Source: Acidimicrobiia bacterium (GTDB taxonomy: Bacteria; Actinomycetota; Acidimicrobiia; IMCC26256; DASPTH01). From it: DNA of 33,672 bases. Location of the stretch: assembly GCA_040880805.1 (NCBI GenBank), contig JBBDHW010000055.1, positions 37,665 to 71,336 on the forward strand, given 5' to 3'. Both the position numbers and the translations under genes were made by a program. The notes beneath the pieces were generated by a model, which had not been told where the DNA came from, made no database searches, and saw nothing but the letters and a program-made list of their open reading frames with translations. Positions 11,355 to 19,456 of the stretch are shown piece after piece (the first letter of the stretch is position 1; every line of letters starts with the position of its first letter).

Positions 11355-11392
11355 GTTTCCGTCGGGTCGCGGGAGTGTTTCGGCAATGTGAA
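11355..11392 (-). promoter_or_regulatory. GlnR-like operator of the amtB operon
   Basis: On the minus strand the sequence reads TTCAC N6 GAAAC N6 GCGAC N6 GAAAC, reproducing both the half-sites and the exact 6-base spacers of the known actinobacterial GlnR box (gTnAC-n6-GaAAC repeated). It ends 44 bases before the amtB start. The last GAAAC element overlaps where a -35 would lie relative to an ACAAAT -10-like hexamer at 11331-11336, the placement expected for an activator. GlnR itself is not in the window. The call rests on spacing and motif match by eye. Confidence 0.8.
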
Positions 11393-11408
11393 GACAGACT
11401 GACCGTGG

Positions 11409-11903
11409 TCAGCCGCCCGCCCGCGCTCGGAGCACCGCGGCCTTCGCCATCCCCCACGCGAGGAGGAGTGGCGCGAGGTCGGGATCGCCGAGATCACCGA
11501 GCGTCCGGGGCACCAGCCCGTAGCGGTCGTCGGGCCATGCCCGCTCGTCGAACGCGTCGCGCTCGACCGCCGGGATACCGGCCGCTTCGAGGATCGCGGT
11601 CGGTTCCCGGTACGCGGTGCGCACGATCTCGAGCGGCGTGGCGGTTTGTGCCGAGGGATCGGCGGCGAACAGCTCGCGGAGACGGGCCGTCACACGCCGA
11701 GTTGTTCGGCTTCCGGCGCTGACCGCCTCGCGTTCAATCTGTGCACGCGTCGACCTATCGAGACGACCCCACGCGTCGAGAATGCGCGCGACTTCGCTCT
11801 GCGTCCACCCCGGTAGTTCGCGCTCGACGCCCGCGACGATCGCGTTGCTCGCGTCGGCGAGGCGGCGCGCCGCGCGCGTCTCGTCACCCTTCGAGGACGT
11901 CAC
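11409..11903 (-). CDS. Hypothetical protein at the end of the hemQ cluster
   Basis: 164-residue soluble protein with no recognised domain. It begins at a GTG lying 20 bases inside the NIL-domain gene, in a different frame, preceded by GGAAG. It is predicted almost wholly helical, rich in Ala, Arg and Glu, with conserved-looking blocks 'LPGWTQSEVARILDAWGRL' and 'RAWPDDRYGLVPRTLGDLGDPDLAPLLLAWGMAKA'. There is no signal peptide or membrane helix. Same-strand order lipoprotein-hemQ-NIL-this gene, all overlapping or nearly so, argues that it is expressed with haem synthesis, but a functional link is inference only. Confidence 0.75.
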   Translation of the reverse strand: MTSSKGDETRAARRLADASNAIVAGVERELPGWTQSEVARILDAWGRLDRSTRAQIEREAVSAGSRTTRRVTARLRELFAADPSAQTATPLEIVRTAYREPTAILEAAGIPAVERDAFDERAWPDDRYGLVPRTLGDLGDPDLAPLLLAWGMAKAAVLRARAGG

Positions 11904-12144
11904 CTTCCATCGCGTTCACGGTGCAGCCGACCTTCTCGAGATACGCGATCGCGGCATCGCGCTGCTCGGGGCTCCCGCCGAGCTCGAGGATCACCCAACC
12001 GGAATGCGGCTCGACGTTCGCGCGCCGGATGTTGGGAACCACATCGAACCGCTTCACGATCTCGTAGATCATCGGACGGTCGACGAGTTCCTCAGGGAAC
12101 GAGACGAACAGGCGCACGTGTTCCACGGCGGCGAACTCTGTCAC
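11884..12144 (-). CDS. Stand-alone NIL domain protein
   Basis: 86-residue protein that is essentially one NIL domain (ferredoxin-like fold otherwise found at the C-terminus of MetN methionine ABC ATPases and beside some 4Fe-4S domains). The pattern 'VRLFVSFPEELVDRPMIYEI' then 'VVPNIRRANVEPHSGWVILELGG' then 'AIAYLEKVGCTVNAME' fits the family. A GTG start at 12144 overlaps the hemQ stop (GTGA), and the end overlaps the next gene by 20 bases, so the three are translationally coupled. There is no methionine transporter nearby; coupling to HemQ suggests a ligand-sensing or regulatory role, but this is unproven. Confidence 0.78.
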   Translation of the reverse strand: MTEFAAVEHVRLFVSFPEELVDRPMIYEIVKRFDVVPNIRRANVEPHSGWVILELGGSPEQRDAAIAYLEKVGCTVNAMEGDVLEG

Positions 12145-12914
12145 AGACCGACGCGCTCGAGCACGTCGGACGGCTCGGACACGAGCCCGGTGACGAACGG
12201 CCCGAACTCGGCGTACTCGGCCGACACCGGGTCGAAGCGCATCTCGTAGACGATGTCCTTCAGCGCGACGGGGTCGTCGGCGAGGAGCGTCACTCCCCAC
12301 TCCCAGTCATCGAGGCCGGTGGAACCGGTGATGAGCTGGAGCACGCGCCCGGCATATGTTCGGCCGACGCGAGCGTGGCCGGCCATGAGCCGCTTGCGGG
12401 AGTCGTAGGGCAACGAGTACCAGTTCGCGCCCTGCATGCGCCGCTTCGACATCGGGTAGAAGCAGATCGCGCGCTTCAGCGGCAGCCGCGGGTGCAGGCG
12501 CTGCTCGCGGTAGTGCGCCATGCGCTCACGCCACGCGGCGAGCGATGCCTCTTGCGCAGCACCGGCGAGCCCTTCCTCGGCCTCGAGGCGCGCGCGTTCA
12601 TCATCTTCCGTGGAGGTGTACTCGGAAAGCTCGGTGAGCGACACGTACGAATCCACAAGGGTGAGCGGCGCGGTCGACAGCTCGCGCTGGAACGCAAGGA
12701 GTCGCGCGAGGTCGGGGCCGAGCGCCATCACCCCGAGGTCGGCCTTGTGGCCGAGCACCGCGAACAGCAGCGCTTGATGGCCGTCGGCCTCGAGCGACCG
12801 CACCGCGTCGAGCGCTCGCTTGCCGCCCTGCGGGTCGGCCTCGGCGCGGTCGCGATCCACCGTGTAGAAGAGGTGGAGGACCCCCCACCCAAGTGACAGC
12901 TCGACGGGATCCAT
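12141..12914 (-). CDS. hemQ: Coproheme decarboxylase HemQ (chlorite dismutase family)
   Basis: 257-residue member of the chlorite dismutase-like family, of the HemQ (ChdC) type that decarboxylates coproheme to haem b in the Gram-positive haem pathway. Family signatures are strong: 'YPMSKRR' (153-159, the Tyr being the likely catalytic residue), 'NWYSLPYDSRKRLMAGHARVGR' with the proximal haem His at 180, and 'GLDDWEWGVTLLADD'. The chlorite-degrading enzymes carry a distal Arg not expected here. The start ATG is embedded in a tandem 14-bp repeat (12912-12939), and no Shine-Dalgarno sequence is seen; reinitiation from the upstream lipoprotein gene is plausible. Downstream it is coupled to the NIL gene. 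Confidence 0.92.
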   Translation of the reverse strand: MDPVELSLGWGVLHLFYTVDRDRAEADPQGGKRALDAVRSLEADGHQALLFAVLGHKADLGVMALGPDLARLLAFQRELSTAPLTLVDSYVSLTELSEYTSTEDDERARLEAEEGLAGAAQEASLAAWRERMAHYREQRLHPRLPLKRAICFYPMSKRRMQGANWYSLPYDSRKRLMAGHARVGRTYAGRVLQLITGSTGLDDWEWGVTLLADDPVALKDIVYEMRFDPVSAEYAEFGPFVTGLVSEPSDVLERVGL

Positions 12915-12939
12915 CAGCCCGCGTCCATCAGCCCGCGTC
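12912..12939 (-). repeat. Tandem duplication of the hemQ start context
   Basis: Two adjacent 14-bp copies. Read on the minus strand each unit is TGATGGACGCGGGC, and a third, diverged TGATGGA begins hemQ itself. Each unit pairs a stop with an overlapping ATG (TGATG). The lipoprotein stop overlaps the first ATG, two four-codon minicistrons (Met-Asp-Ala-Gly-stop) follow, and the second one's stop overlaps the hemQ ATG. Confidence 0.85.
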
Positions 12940-12941
12940 CA

Positions 12942-13760
12942 TCAAATGGTCCGGCCGTCGCCCAGGTCGTCGAACTCGAAGACCTCGTCGGCGGGCGGGG
13001 GCTCGACGTCGATTGGCACGCCGAACTCGGTGACCTCCATCGTCATCGAGACGCTGCCCTCGACACCGGGAACGCCGACCATGCTCGCGTCGATCGTGGT
13101 CTGCACCTTCACGACGCGGTCTCGATCGTCGATCCACACGTCGACGGGCACCGACCCGAGCTTGGCGCGTGCGTCGTCGTCGAGGCCCGGCAGGTTGCCG
13201 ACCTTCGAGAAGTCGATCGACGCGTGGGAGTGAGTGGCGTGGCGGCCTGCCACCGTGTCGTCGCCGACGGTCTCGACGTCGCCGGACAGGCCCTTCAGCA
13301 AGTCGAGCCCGCTCTGCGGTGTGCTCCGCTGTGCGGGATCGAGCAGTCCGCCGATCACCGAACCCTGGCCGTTCACGAGCTCACCGAGATCGAGCCGGAC
13401 CCAGCGCGTGCCGGCAGGCAAGAGGCCGGCCAGCGGGCTGTCGCCGAGCCCGATGTAGGCCACACCGTCGATCAGGCGCAGCTCGAAGGTCCCGCCGAGC
13501 GGATTCGTGGTGGTGACTCGTGCGCGCGTGCCGTCGCCCGAGCTCACGCCCTCGGCGTGCATCGTGAACGGCTTGCCGAAGAAGTCGATCCGCTGGTCGA
13601 TCGTGAAGCTCACCGACTCGGCTCGCGCAGTGGTGGCGGCAGCCGTCTTCAGTGCCTTGATCGACACCGCATTCGCGCCGTCGCCGCCACCGCCACAGCC
13701 CGCGAGCGCAAGCGCCAGCGCGACCCCGAGGGTCGTGAAACCGAGAGTGATCCGCCGCAT
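12942..13760 (-). CDS. LppX/LprAFG-like lipoprotein
   Basis: 272-residue predicted lipoprotein: signal peptide (about 1-19), lipobox 'LALAGC' with Cys20, a Gly/Asp-rich spacer, then a beta-rich domain resembling the actinobacterial LppX/LprAFG group ('TARAESVSFTIDQRIDFFGKPF', 'GVAYIGLGDS', 'VDVWIDDRDRVVKVQTTID'). LprG-type proteins carry lipids or lipoglycans across the cell envelope; binding of a lipid here is inferred only from fold similarity. The start ATG 13760 gives the signal peptide directly; a longer frame upstream runs into the groEL terminator and is rejected. The stop overlaps the first repeat unit ahead of hemQ, so this gene leads the hemQ transcript. Confidence 0.83.
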   Translation of the reverse strand: MRRITLGFTTLGVALALALAGCGGGGDGANAVSIKALKTAAATTARAESVSFTIDQRIDFFGKPFTMHAEGVSSGDGTRARVTTTNPLGGTFELRLIDGVAYIGLGDSPLAGLLPAGTRWVRLDLGELVNGQGSVIGGLLDPAQRSTPQSGLDLLKGLSGDVETVGDDTVAGRHATHSHASIDFSKVGNLPGLDDDARAKLGSVPVDVWIDDRDRVVKVQTTIDASMVGVPGVEGSVSMTMEVTEFGVPIDVEPPPADEVFEFDDLGDGRTI

Positions 13761-13779
13761 GGCACCAACCGTAGACGTC

Positions 13780-13811
13780 AAGAGGGGCGCCCCCCAGGGG
13801 GCCCCCCTCTT
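13780..13811. terminator. Long GC hairpin between groEL and the lipoprotein gene
   Basis: Arms AAGAGGGG and CCCCTCTT are perfectly paired, followed after one mismatch by GCCCCC/GGGGGC. The element lies 26 bases beyond the groEL stop and just upstream of the lipoprotein start, fitting a groEL terminator. The outer A/T bases give a short U-containing tail (CUCUU) on the minus-strand transcript. Confidence 0.7.
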
Positions 13812-13836
13812 GCATCGGCTGGTTGTGCGGGATCGT

Positions 13837-15519
<1,683 letters not shown>

Positions 15520-15545
15520 TCAGACTTGGCGGTCGGATCGGCGGC

Positions 15546-15572
15546 TTAGCACTCACGGCCACCGAGTGCTAA
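15546..15572 (-). promoter_or_regulatory. CIRCE operator (HrcA site) of groEL
   Basis: Perfect inverted repeat TTAGCACTC-N9-GAGTGCTAA, identical to the CIRCE consensus bound by the heat-shock repressor HrcA. It lies 75 bases upstream of the groEL ATG. An additional half-site GCACTC occurs at 15581-15586, and a possible -35-like TTGCAG lies at 15598-15603 on the minus strand. hrcA is not in the window. Confidence 0.97.
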
Positions 15573-15629
15573 CCATGTTGGCACTCGCGGCCCGAGACTG
15601 CAAATTGTCGGGCGATTTTCCGCCGCTTT

Positions 15630-15659
15630 CTTCCACGTAGCCTTCGGGCTGCGTGGAAG
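15630..15659 (+). repeat. 13-bp UUCG hairpin covering the E1 alpha start codon
   Basis: Arms CTTCCACGTAGCC and GGCTGCGTGGAAG flank a TTCG loop; all thirteen positions pair in the plus-strand RNA, one as G-U. The loop with its closing C-G pair is the extra-stable UUCG tetraloop. The proposed GTG start at 15653 lies in the 3' arm, so translation would be blocked unless the stem opens or the mRNA begins at the GTG. Confidence 0.85.
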
Positions 15660-16747
15660 CGAAGAGCGTCGCCGGCACCCGGGACCCGATCCCCGACTGG
15701 GCGTCCGACCCCGAGTTCCACCGGCATCTCATGGAAGACATGCTGGTCGCCCGGCGCGCGTCGGAACGGCTCTGGAACCTGCAACGGCAGGGACGGATCA
15801 CCACGATCCCGCCGCTCACCGGGCAGGAAGCCGCGATCGTCGGCGTCGTGCGCGCGCTCGACCTCGAGCACGACTGGCTCGCCCCGTACTACCGCGAGCC
15901 GCTCGGGATGGCCGCGCTCGGCGATGAGTTCCTCGAGCAGGTCGTCATGTACTGGCGCGGCCATCCCGACGGGGGACACATCCCCGACGGTGTGCTGTGC
16001 CTCCCACCCCAGATCTCGCTGGGCGCACAGGTGCCGCACGCCGCGGGAATCGCGTGGGGACTGAAGCTGCAAGGCAAGCCCGGCGTCGCCTGCACGTTCA
16101 TCGGCGACGGCGCCACCTCGGAAGGTGACTTCTACGAGGGCTTGAACCTCGCCGGCGTGCAGCGCGTGCCATTGCTCGTGGTGGTGCTCAACAACGGGTG
16201 GGCGATCTCGACGCCCACCACGCGCCAGACCGCAGCGTCGACGTTCGCGGCGAAGGCCGAAGCAGTGGGCGTACCCGGGGTTCGCGTCGACGGCAACGAC
16301 GTGCTGGCAGTGGTCGAGGCCGCGCGCGCGGCGCGGGCGCGTGCAGTGGCAGGCGCTGGCCCCACGCTGCTCGAGCTCATCACCTACCGGATGGGCGCGC
16401 ACACCAACTCCGACGACCCCACGCGCTACGTGCCCGAGTCCGAGCTCGCCGCGTGGAGGAAGCGCGATCCGATCGACCGGCTTCGCGCGCGCCTGACCGA
16501 AGCCGGGTCGTGGGACGACGCGAGGCATCAAGCGCTCGTCGACACGGTGGAGGCCCGCCTCGAGCGCATCATCGAGGCCGCGTTCGCCCACCCGGTCGAC
16601 CCGAACACCGCGCTCGACCACCGCACCGCGCACGACGACCCCCGACTCGCGCGGCAACGAGACGAGCTGGCGGCACGCATCGGCGCGCGTCGCGAGAAAA
16701 CAGGGGCCGAGGAAGCACGAGAAGGGGACATCTCGTGGCGGGCGTGA
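15653..16747 (+). CDS. 2-oxoacid dehydrogenase E1 component, alpha subunit
   Basis: 364-residue thiamine diphosphate-dependent E1 alpha subunit of the pyruvate/branched-chain 2-oxoacid dehydrogenase class. The ThDP/Mg motif begins with 'GDGATSEGDFYEGLNLA' (about 151) and ends with the 'NNGWAIST' segment. 'TYRMGAHTNSDDPTRY' (about 245-260) corresponds to the phosphorylation-loop/His region. The GTG start is uncertain because it lies in a UUCG hairpin and lacks a ribosome site; no better start exists before residue 25. The first gene of a three-gene operon, overlapping E1 beta by 13 bases. Pyruvate versus branched-chain oxoacid specificity cannot be read from the sequence; the heterodimeric E1 fits either. 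Confidence 0.92.
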   Translation: MEAKSVAGTRDPIPDWASDPEFHRHLMEDMLVARRASERLWNLQRQGRITTIPPLTGQEAAIVGVVRALDLEHDWLAPYYREPLGMAALGDEFLEQVVMYWRGHPDGGHIPDGVLCLPPQISLGAQVPHAAGIAWGLKLQGKPGVACTFIGDGATSEGDFYEGLNLAGVQRVPLLVVVLNNGWAISTPTTRQTAASTFAAKAEAVGVPGVRVDGNDVLAVVEAARAARARAVAGAGPTLLELITYRMGAHTNSDDPTRYVPESELAAWRKRDPIDRLRARLTEAGSWDDARHQALVDTVEARLERIIEAAFAHPVDPNTALDHRTAHDDPRLARQRDELAARIGARREKTGAEEAREGDISWRA

Positions 16748-17715
16748 CGATGCTCGCTGCGATCCACGACACGATCGCAAACGAGATGGCCCGCGACGAG
16801 CGCGTCGTCGTGCTCGGAGAGGACGTCGGGCGCAACGGCGGTGTCTTCCGCGTCACCGATGGCCTGCTCGACCGGTTCGGCGAGTCCCGCGTGTTCGACA
16901 CCCCGATCTCGGAGGCCGCCATCATCGGCGCGAGCGTGGGACTGTCCGTCACGGGAATGGTGCCGATCGTCGAGATCCAGTTCGCGGGCTTCGCCGCGCA
17001 GGCCTACCACCAGATCGTCGGCCAGCTCTCGCGGATGCGGTACCGCAGCCGCGGCCGGTTCCACTGCCCGGTCACGGTGCGCGCGGCATACGGAGGCGGC
17101 ATCCGCACGCCTGAGCACCACCCCGACTCGATCGAGGCCCCGTACGCGCACACCCCGGGAATCACGGTCGTCGTGCCGTCGAACCCCGCCGACGCGAAGG
17201 GGCTCCTCGCGAGCGCCATCCGCGATCCCGACCCCGTGCTGTTCCTCGAGCCCATCCCGCTCTACCGACACGCGCGCGACGACGTTCCCGAGGGTGAGCA
17301 CCTCATCGAGCTCGGCCGCGCGTCCGTCGTGCGCGAGCCCGCGGACGCGGTCGTCGTCGCGTGGGGTGCGATGGTGCCGGTCGCGTGTGAGGCAGCCGAC
17401 GTGATCGGCGAGCGACGCGGTGCGCAGGTGGGCGTGGTCGATCTGCGCACGCTCGCACCGCTCGACGTGGAGACGCTCGTGTCCGCAGCCGAACGCGCGG
17501 GGCGCGTGGTCGTCGTGCACGAGGCGCCGCTCACCGCCGGCTTCGGGGCCGAGGTGGTCGCCACGATCCAGGAAGAGGCGTTCTATTCGCTCGAGGCCCC
17601 GATCCGGCGCGTCGCCGGGTACGACGTGCCGGCACCCGTGCCGCTCGTCGAGGACTGGTGCCGGCCCGACACCGCGCGCGTCGTTGCGGCGCTGGAGGCG
17701 TCGCTGGATGCCTGA
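16735..17715 (+). CDS. 2-oxoacid dehydrogenase E1 component, beta subunit
   Basis: 326-residue E1 beta subunit, partner of the preceding alpha subunit. Transketolase-like pyrimidine-binding domain with 'VVVLGEDVGRNGGVFRVTDGL' (about 23-43), 'FDTPISEAAIIGASVGL' containing the ThDP-activating Glu, and 'MVPIVEIQFAGFAAQAYHQIV'; the C-terminal transketolase domain carries 'VGVVDLRTLAPLDVETL'. The GTG at 16735 is favoured by a GAAGGGGA site 7 bases upstream; ATG 16750 is an alternative. Its stop overlaps the E2 ATG (TGATG), so all three subunits are translationally coupled. Confidence 0.93.
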   Translation: MAGVTMLAAIHDTIANEMARDERVVVLGEDVGRNGGVFRVTDGLLDRFGESRVFDTPISEAAIIGASVGLSVTGMVPIVEIQFAGFAAQAYHQIVGQLSRMRYRSRGRFHCPVTVRAAYGGGIRTPEHHPDSIEAPYAHTPGITVVVPSNPADAKGLLASAIRDPDPVLFLEPIPLYRHARDDVPEGEHLIELGRASVVREPADAVVVAWGAMVPVACEAADVIGERRGAQVGVVDLRTLAPLDVETLVSAAERAGRVVVVHEAPLTAGFGAEVVATIQEEAFYSLEAPIRRVAGYDVPAPVPLVEDWCRPDTARVVAALEASLDA

Positions 17716-17720
17716 TGCCT
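17706..17720 (+). repeat. Short tandem repeat at the E1 beta/E2 junction
   Basis: The heptamer GATGCCT occurs twice in direct succession and is followed by GA. It encodes the last E1 beta codons, its stop and the overlapping E2 ATG. The result is two ATGCCTGA units, only the second of which is in frame with E2. Confidence 0.7.
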
Positions 17721-18899
17721 GACCCAGTGGTCGAGTCGGTGCCGTTCCGGTTGCCGGATCTCGGAGAGGGAATGGCCGAGGCGGAGATCGTCCGGTGGGA
17801 GGTCGCGGTGGGCGAGCACGTCGCCCGCGATCAGATCGTCGCGATCGTGCAGACCGACAAGGCCGAGGTGGAGCTCCCCGTCCCGCACGCGGGCACGATC
17901 ACCGCGCTCGGCGGCGAGGTCGGCGACATCCTCCCCGTCGGCGCCACCATCCTCGAGCTCGTACCGGACGTACCGATCACCGAACCTGCGTCACCAGAGG
18001 TCGCTCTACGACCTTCAACGACGCAGGTTCGGAGGGAGGGGTCACCAGTGCAGGCGGCGCCGCCGGTGCGCAAGCTGGCGCGGGAGCTCGGGGTCGACCT
18101 CGAGCACGTGGCGGGCAGCGGTCCGGGCGGGCGGGTCACCGCAGGCGACGTGCGCGCCGCCGCGGCTCCCGAAGCGCCCGCTACAAGACCTGAGCCTGTG
18201 CCCGGCGACGAGCGAGTGCCGTTGCGCGGCATCCGACGCGCCATGGCGCGCAACATGGCCGAGGCGTGGCGAACGGTCCCGCACGTGTCGTTGTTCGACG
18301 AGATCGACGCGCGTCCGCTCCTCGACGCACTGCACGCGGCGCGGGAGCTGTCCGGATCCGACACGCTCACGCTCACGGCGTTCTTCGTGCGAGCGTCCGT
18401 CCTCGCACTCACCGCCCAGCCGCTCCTCAACGCGAGCCTCGACGATGCCGCCGAGGAGATCGTGTACCACCGCGCGATCAACATCGGCGTCGCGGTGGCG
18501 TCCGACGACGGGCTCGTCGTGCCCGTCGTGCACAACGCACAATCACTCAGCCTGCGCGCGCTCGGCGACGAGATCAGTCGCACGACTACAGCGGCGCGCG
18601 CGGGAGGCCTGCGTCGGGATGAGATCCGCGGCGCAACCTTCACCGTCACGAACTTCGGCACGGAGGGCGGTCGCTTCGCGACACCGATCGTCAGCCCACC
18701 GCAAGTGGCGATCCTCGGCTGCGGCGCGATCCGCACACAGCCGGTCGTCGACGGCGACCGGGTCGTCGCCGCGCCTGCGCTGCCGCTCTCTTTGTCGGCA
18801 GACCACCGTGTGGTCGACGGCCACCACGCAACGACCTTCCTCGACGCCATCGCCGCGCTGCTCCGCGCGCCGGTCCAGCTGCTCGCGAGCGACGAGTAG
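17715..18899 (+). CDS. 2-oxoacid dehydrogenase E2 (dihydrolipoamide acyltransferase)
   Basis: 394-residue E2 core subunit that transfers the acyl group from E1 to CoA. Domains in order: one lipoyl domain (about 8-82, lipoyl Lys49 in 'QTDKAEVE'), a linker (about 90-111), a peripheral subunit-binding domain ('VRKLARELGVDLEHVAGSG', about 117-150), and the catalytic domain with the active-site 'DHRVVDG' (about 363-369). No E3 (lipoamide dehydrogenase) gene follows, so the complex must use one encoded elsewhere. The linker coding region contains a 53-bp nested palindrome (17980-18032). The ATG overlaps the E1 beta stop; the 3' end abuts the convergent SRPBCC gene. Confidence 0.93.
   Translation: MPDPVVESVPFRLPDLGEGMAEAEIVRWEVAVGEHVARDQIVAIVQTDKAEVELPVPHAGTITALGGEVGDILPVGATILELVPDVPITEPASPEVALRPSTTQVRREGSPVQAAPPVRKLARELGVDLEHVAGSGPGGRVTAGDVRAAAAPEAPATRPEPVPGDERVPLRGIRRAMARNMAEAWRTVPHVSLFDEIDARPLLDALHAARELSGSDTLTLTAFFVRASVLALTAQPLLNASLDDAAEEIVYHRAINIGVAVASDDGLVVPVVHNAQSLSLRALGDEISRTTTAARAGGLRRDEIRGATFTVTNFGTEGGRFATPIVSPPQVAILGCGAIRTQPVVDGDRVVAAPALPLSLSADHRVVDGHHATTFLDAIAALLRAPVQLLASDE
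17980..18032. repeat. 53-bp nested palindrome inside the E2 linker
   Basis: Outer arms CCGAACCTGCGTC and GACGCAGGTTCGG are perfect over 13 bp. Symmetric 5-base internal loops follow, then inner arms AGGTCG and CGACCT around a 5-base loop. The whole element lies in frame in the flexible linker between the lipoyl and subunit-binding domains. An 8-bp direct repeat GTCACCAG occurs at 17990 and 18041. Confidence 0.88.
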
Positions 18900-19379
18900 T
18901 CATTTTTCGGCGCGCGCCTTCACGTTCGCAAGCGTCGCCACCATGCCCCGCCGAACGGTCGTGAGCCGGTCGGTGCGCTCGAGGAACGCGGCCAGCTCCA
19001 CGGCGCCGGCGCGAGGTGGCGCGACCCGGAAGCCGTGCTCCAGCTCGGTACCGTTCCAGCTCGGTGCCAGCCGGAACCACCAGTGGACCTCGATCTGGTG
19101 ATCCTCGGTCTCGTCGTCGTCGAGCGGCGGGAACGATGTCCACGCGAGCTCACGCGCCTCGTCGACGATGTCGATCGTGTTCCGCGACACGAACGACCCC
19201 ACCTCACCGACCGCGATGTCACCCTCGAAACTCGTGCCCGCTGCGAGTGGACCGTCGATCCGGATCGCGCGGACCTCGCCACTACCCGCGAGATCGACGT
19301 GACCCTCGATGTCGCTGACGATGCGCCACACGCGGCCGGGTCGCGCGGCAATCTCGGCACGCTCGACGACCTCCCACAC
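18900..19379 (-). CDS. SRPBCC (START/polyketide cyclase-like) family protein
   Basis: 159-residue protein with the SRPBCC/Bet v1-like helix-grip pattern: 'VVERAEIAARPGRVWRIVSDIEGHVDLAG' at the N-terminus, a run of strands ('GTSFEGDI', 'NTIDIVDEARELAWTSF', 'EVHWWFRLAP') and a long C-terminal helix ('RTDRLTTVRRGMVATLANVKARAEK'). These domains bind hydrophobic ligands in a deep cavity, and actinobacteria hold many of unknown ligand. It has no signal peptide. It is convergent with E2 and divergent from the DtxR-family gene; a shared promoter region of 77 bases separates them. Confidence 0.8.
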   Translation of the reverse strand: MWEVVERAEIAARPGRVWRIVSDIEGHVDLAGSGEVRAIRIDGPLAAGTSFEGDIAVGEVGSFVSRNTIDIVDEARELAWTSFPPLDDDETEDHQIEVHWWFRLAPSWNGTELEHGFRVAPPRAGAVELAAFLERTDRLTTVRRGMVATLANVKARAEK

Positions 19380-19424
19380 GACGCGGACTGTATATCGAGA
19401 GGCCCGCAGTAGGGTGGCCGCACC

Positions 19425-19456
19425 CGAAACAGGAGTGCCGCGAAACAGGAGTGCCG
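19425..19456 (+). repeat. Tandem 16-bp repeat duplicating a ribosome-binding site
   Basis: Two perfect adjacent copies of CGAAACAGGAGTGCCG end immediately before the GTG at 19457. Each carries AGGAG, so the leader holds two identical ribosome-binding sites, the second 5 bases from the start. The sequence GTGGCCG brackets the pair at 19414 and 19457. Confidence 0.9.

Noticed and set aside
12141-12914. Chlorite dismutase as the function of the HemQ-like gene
   Set aside because: Sequence features are those of actinobacterial coproheme decarboxylases, and no perchlorate or chlorate genes are near.
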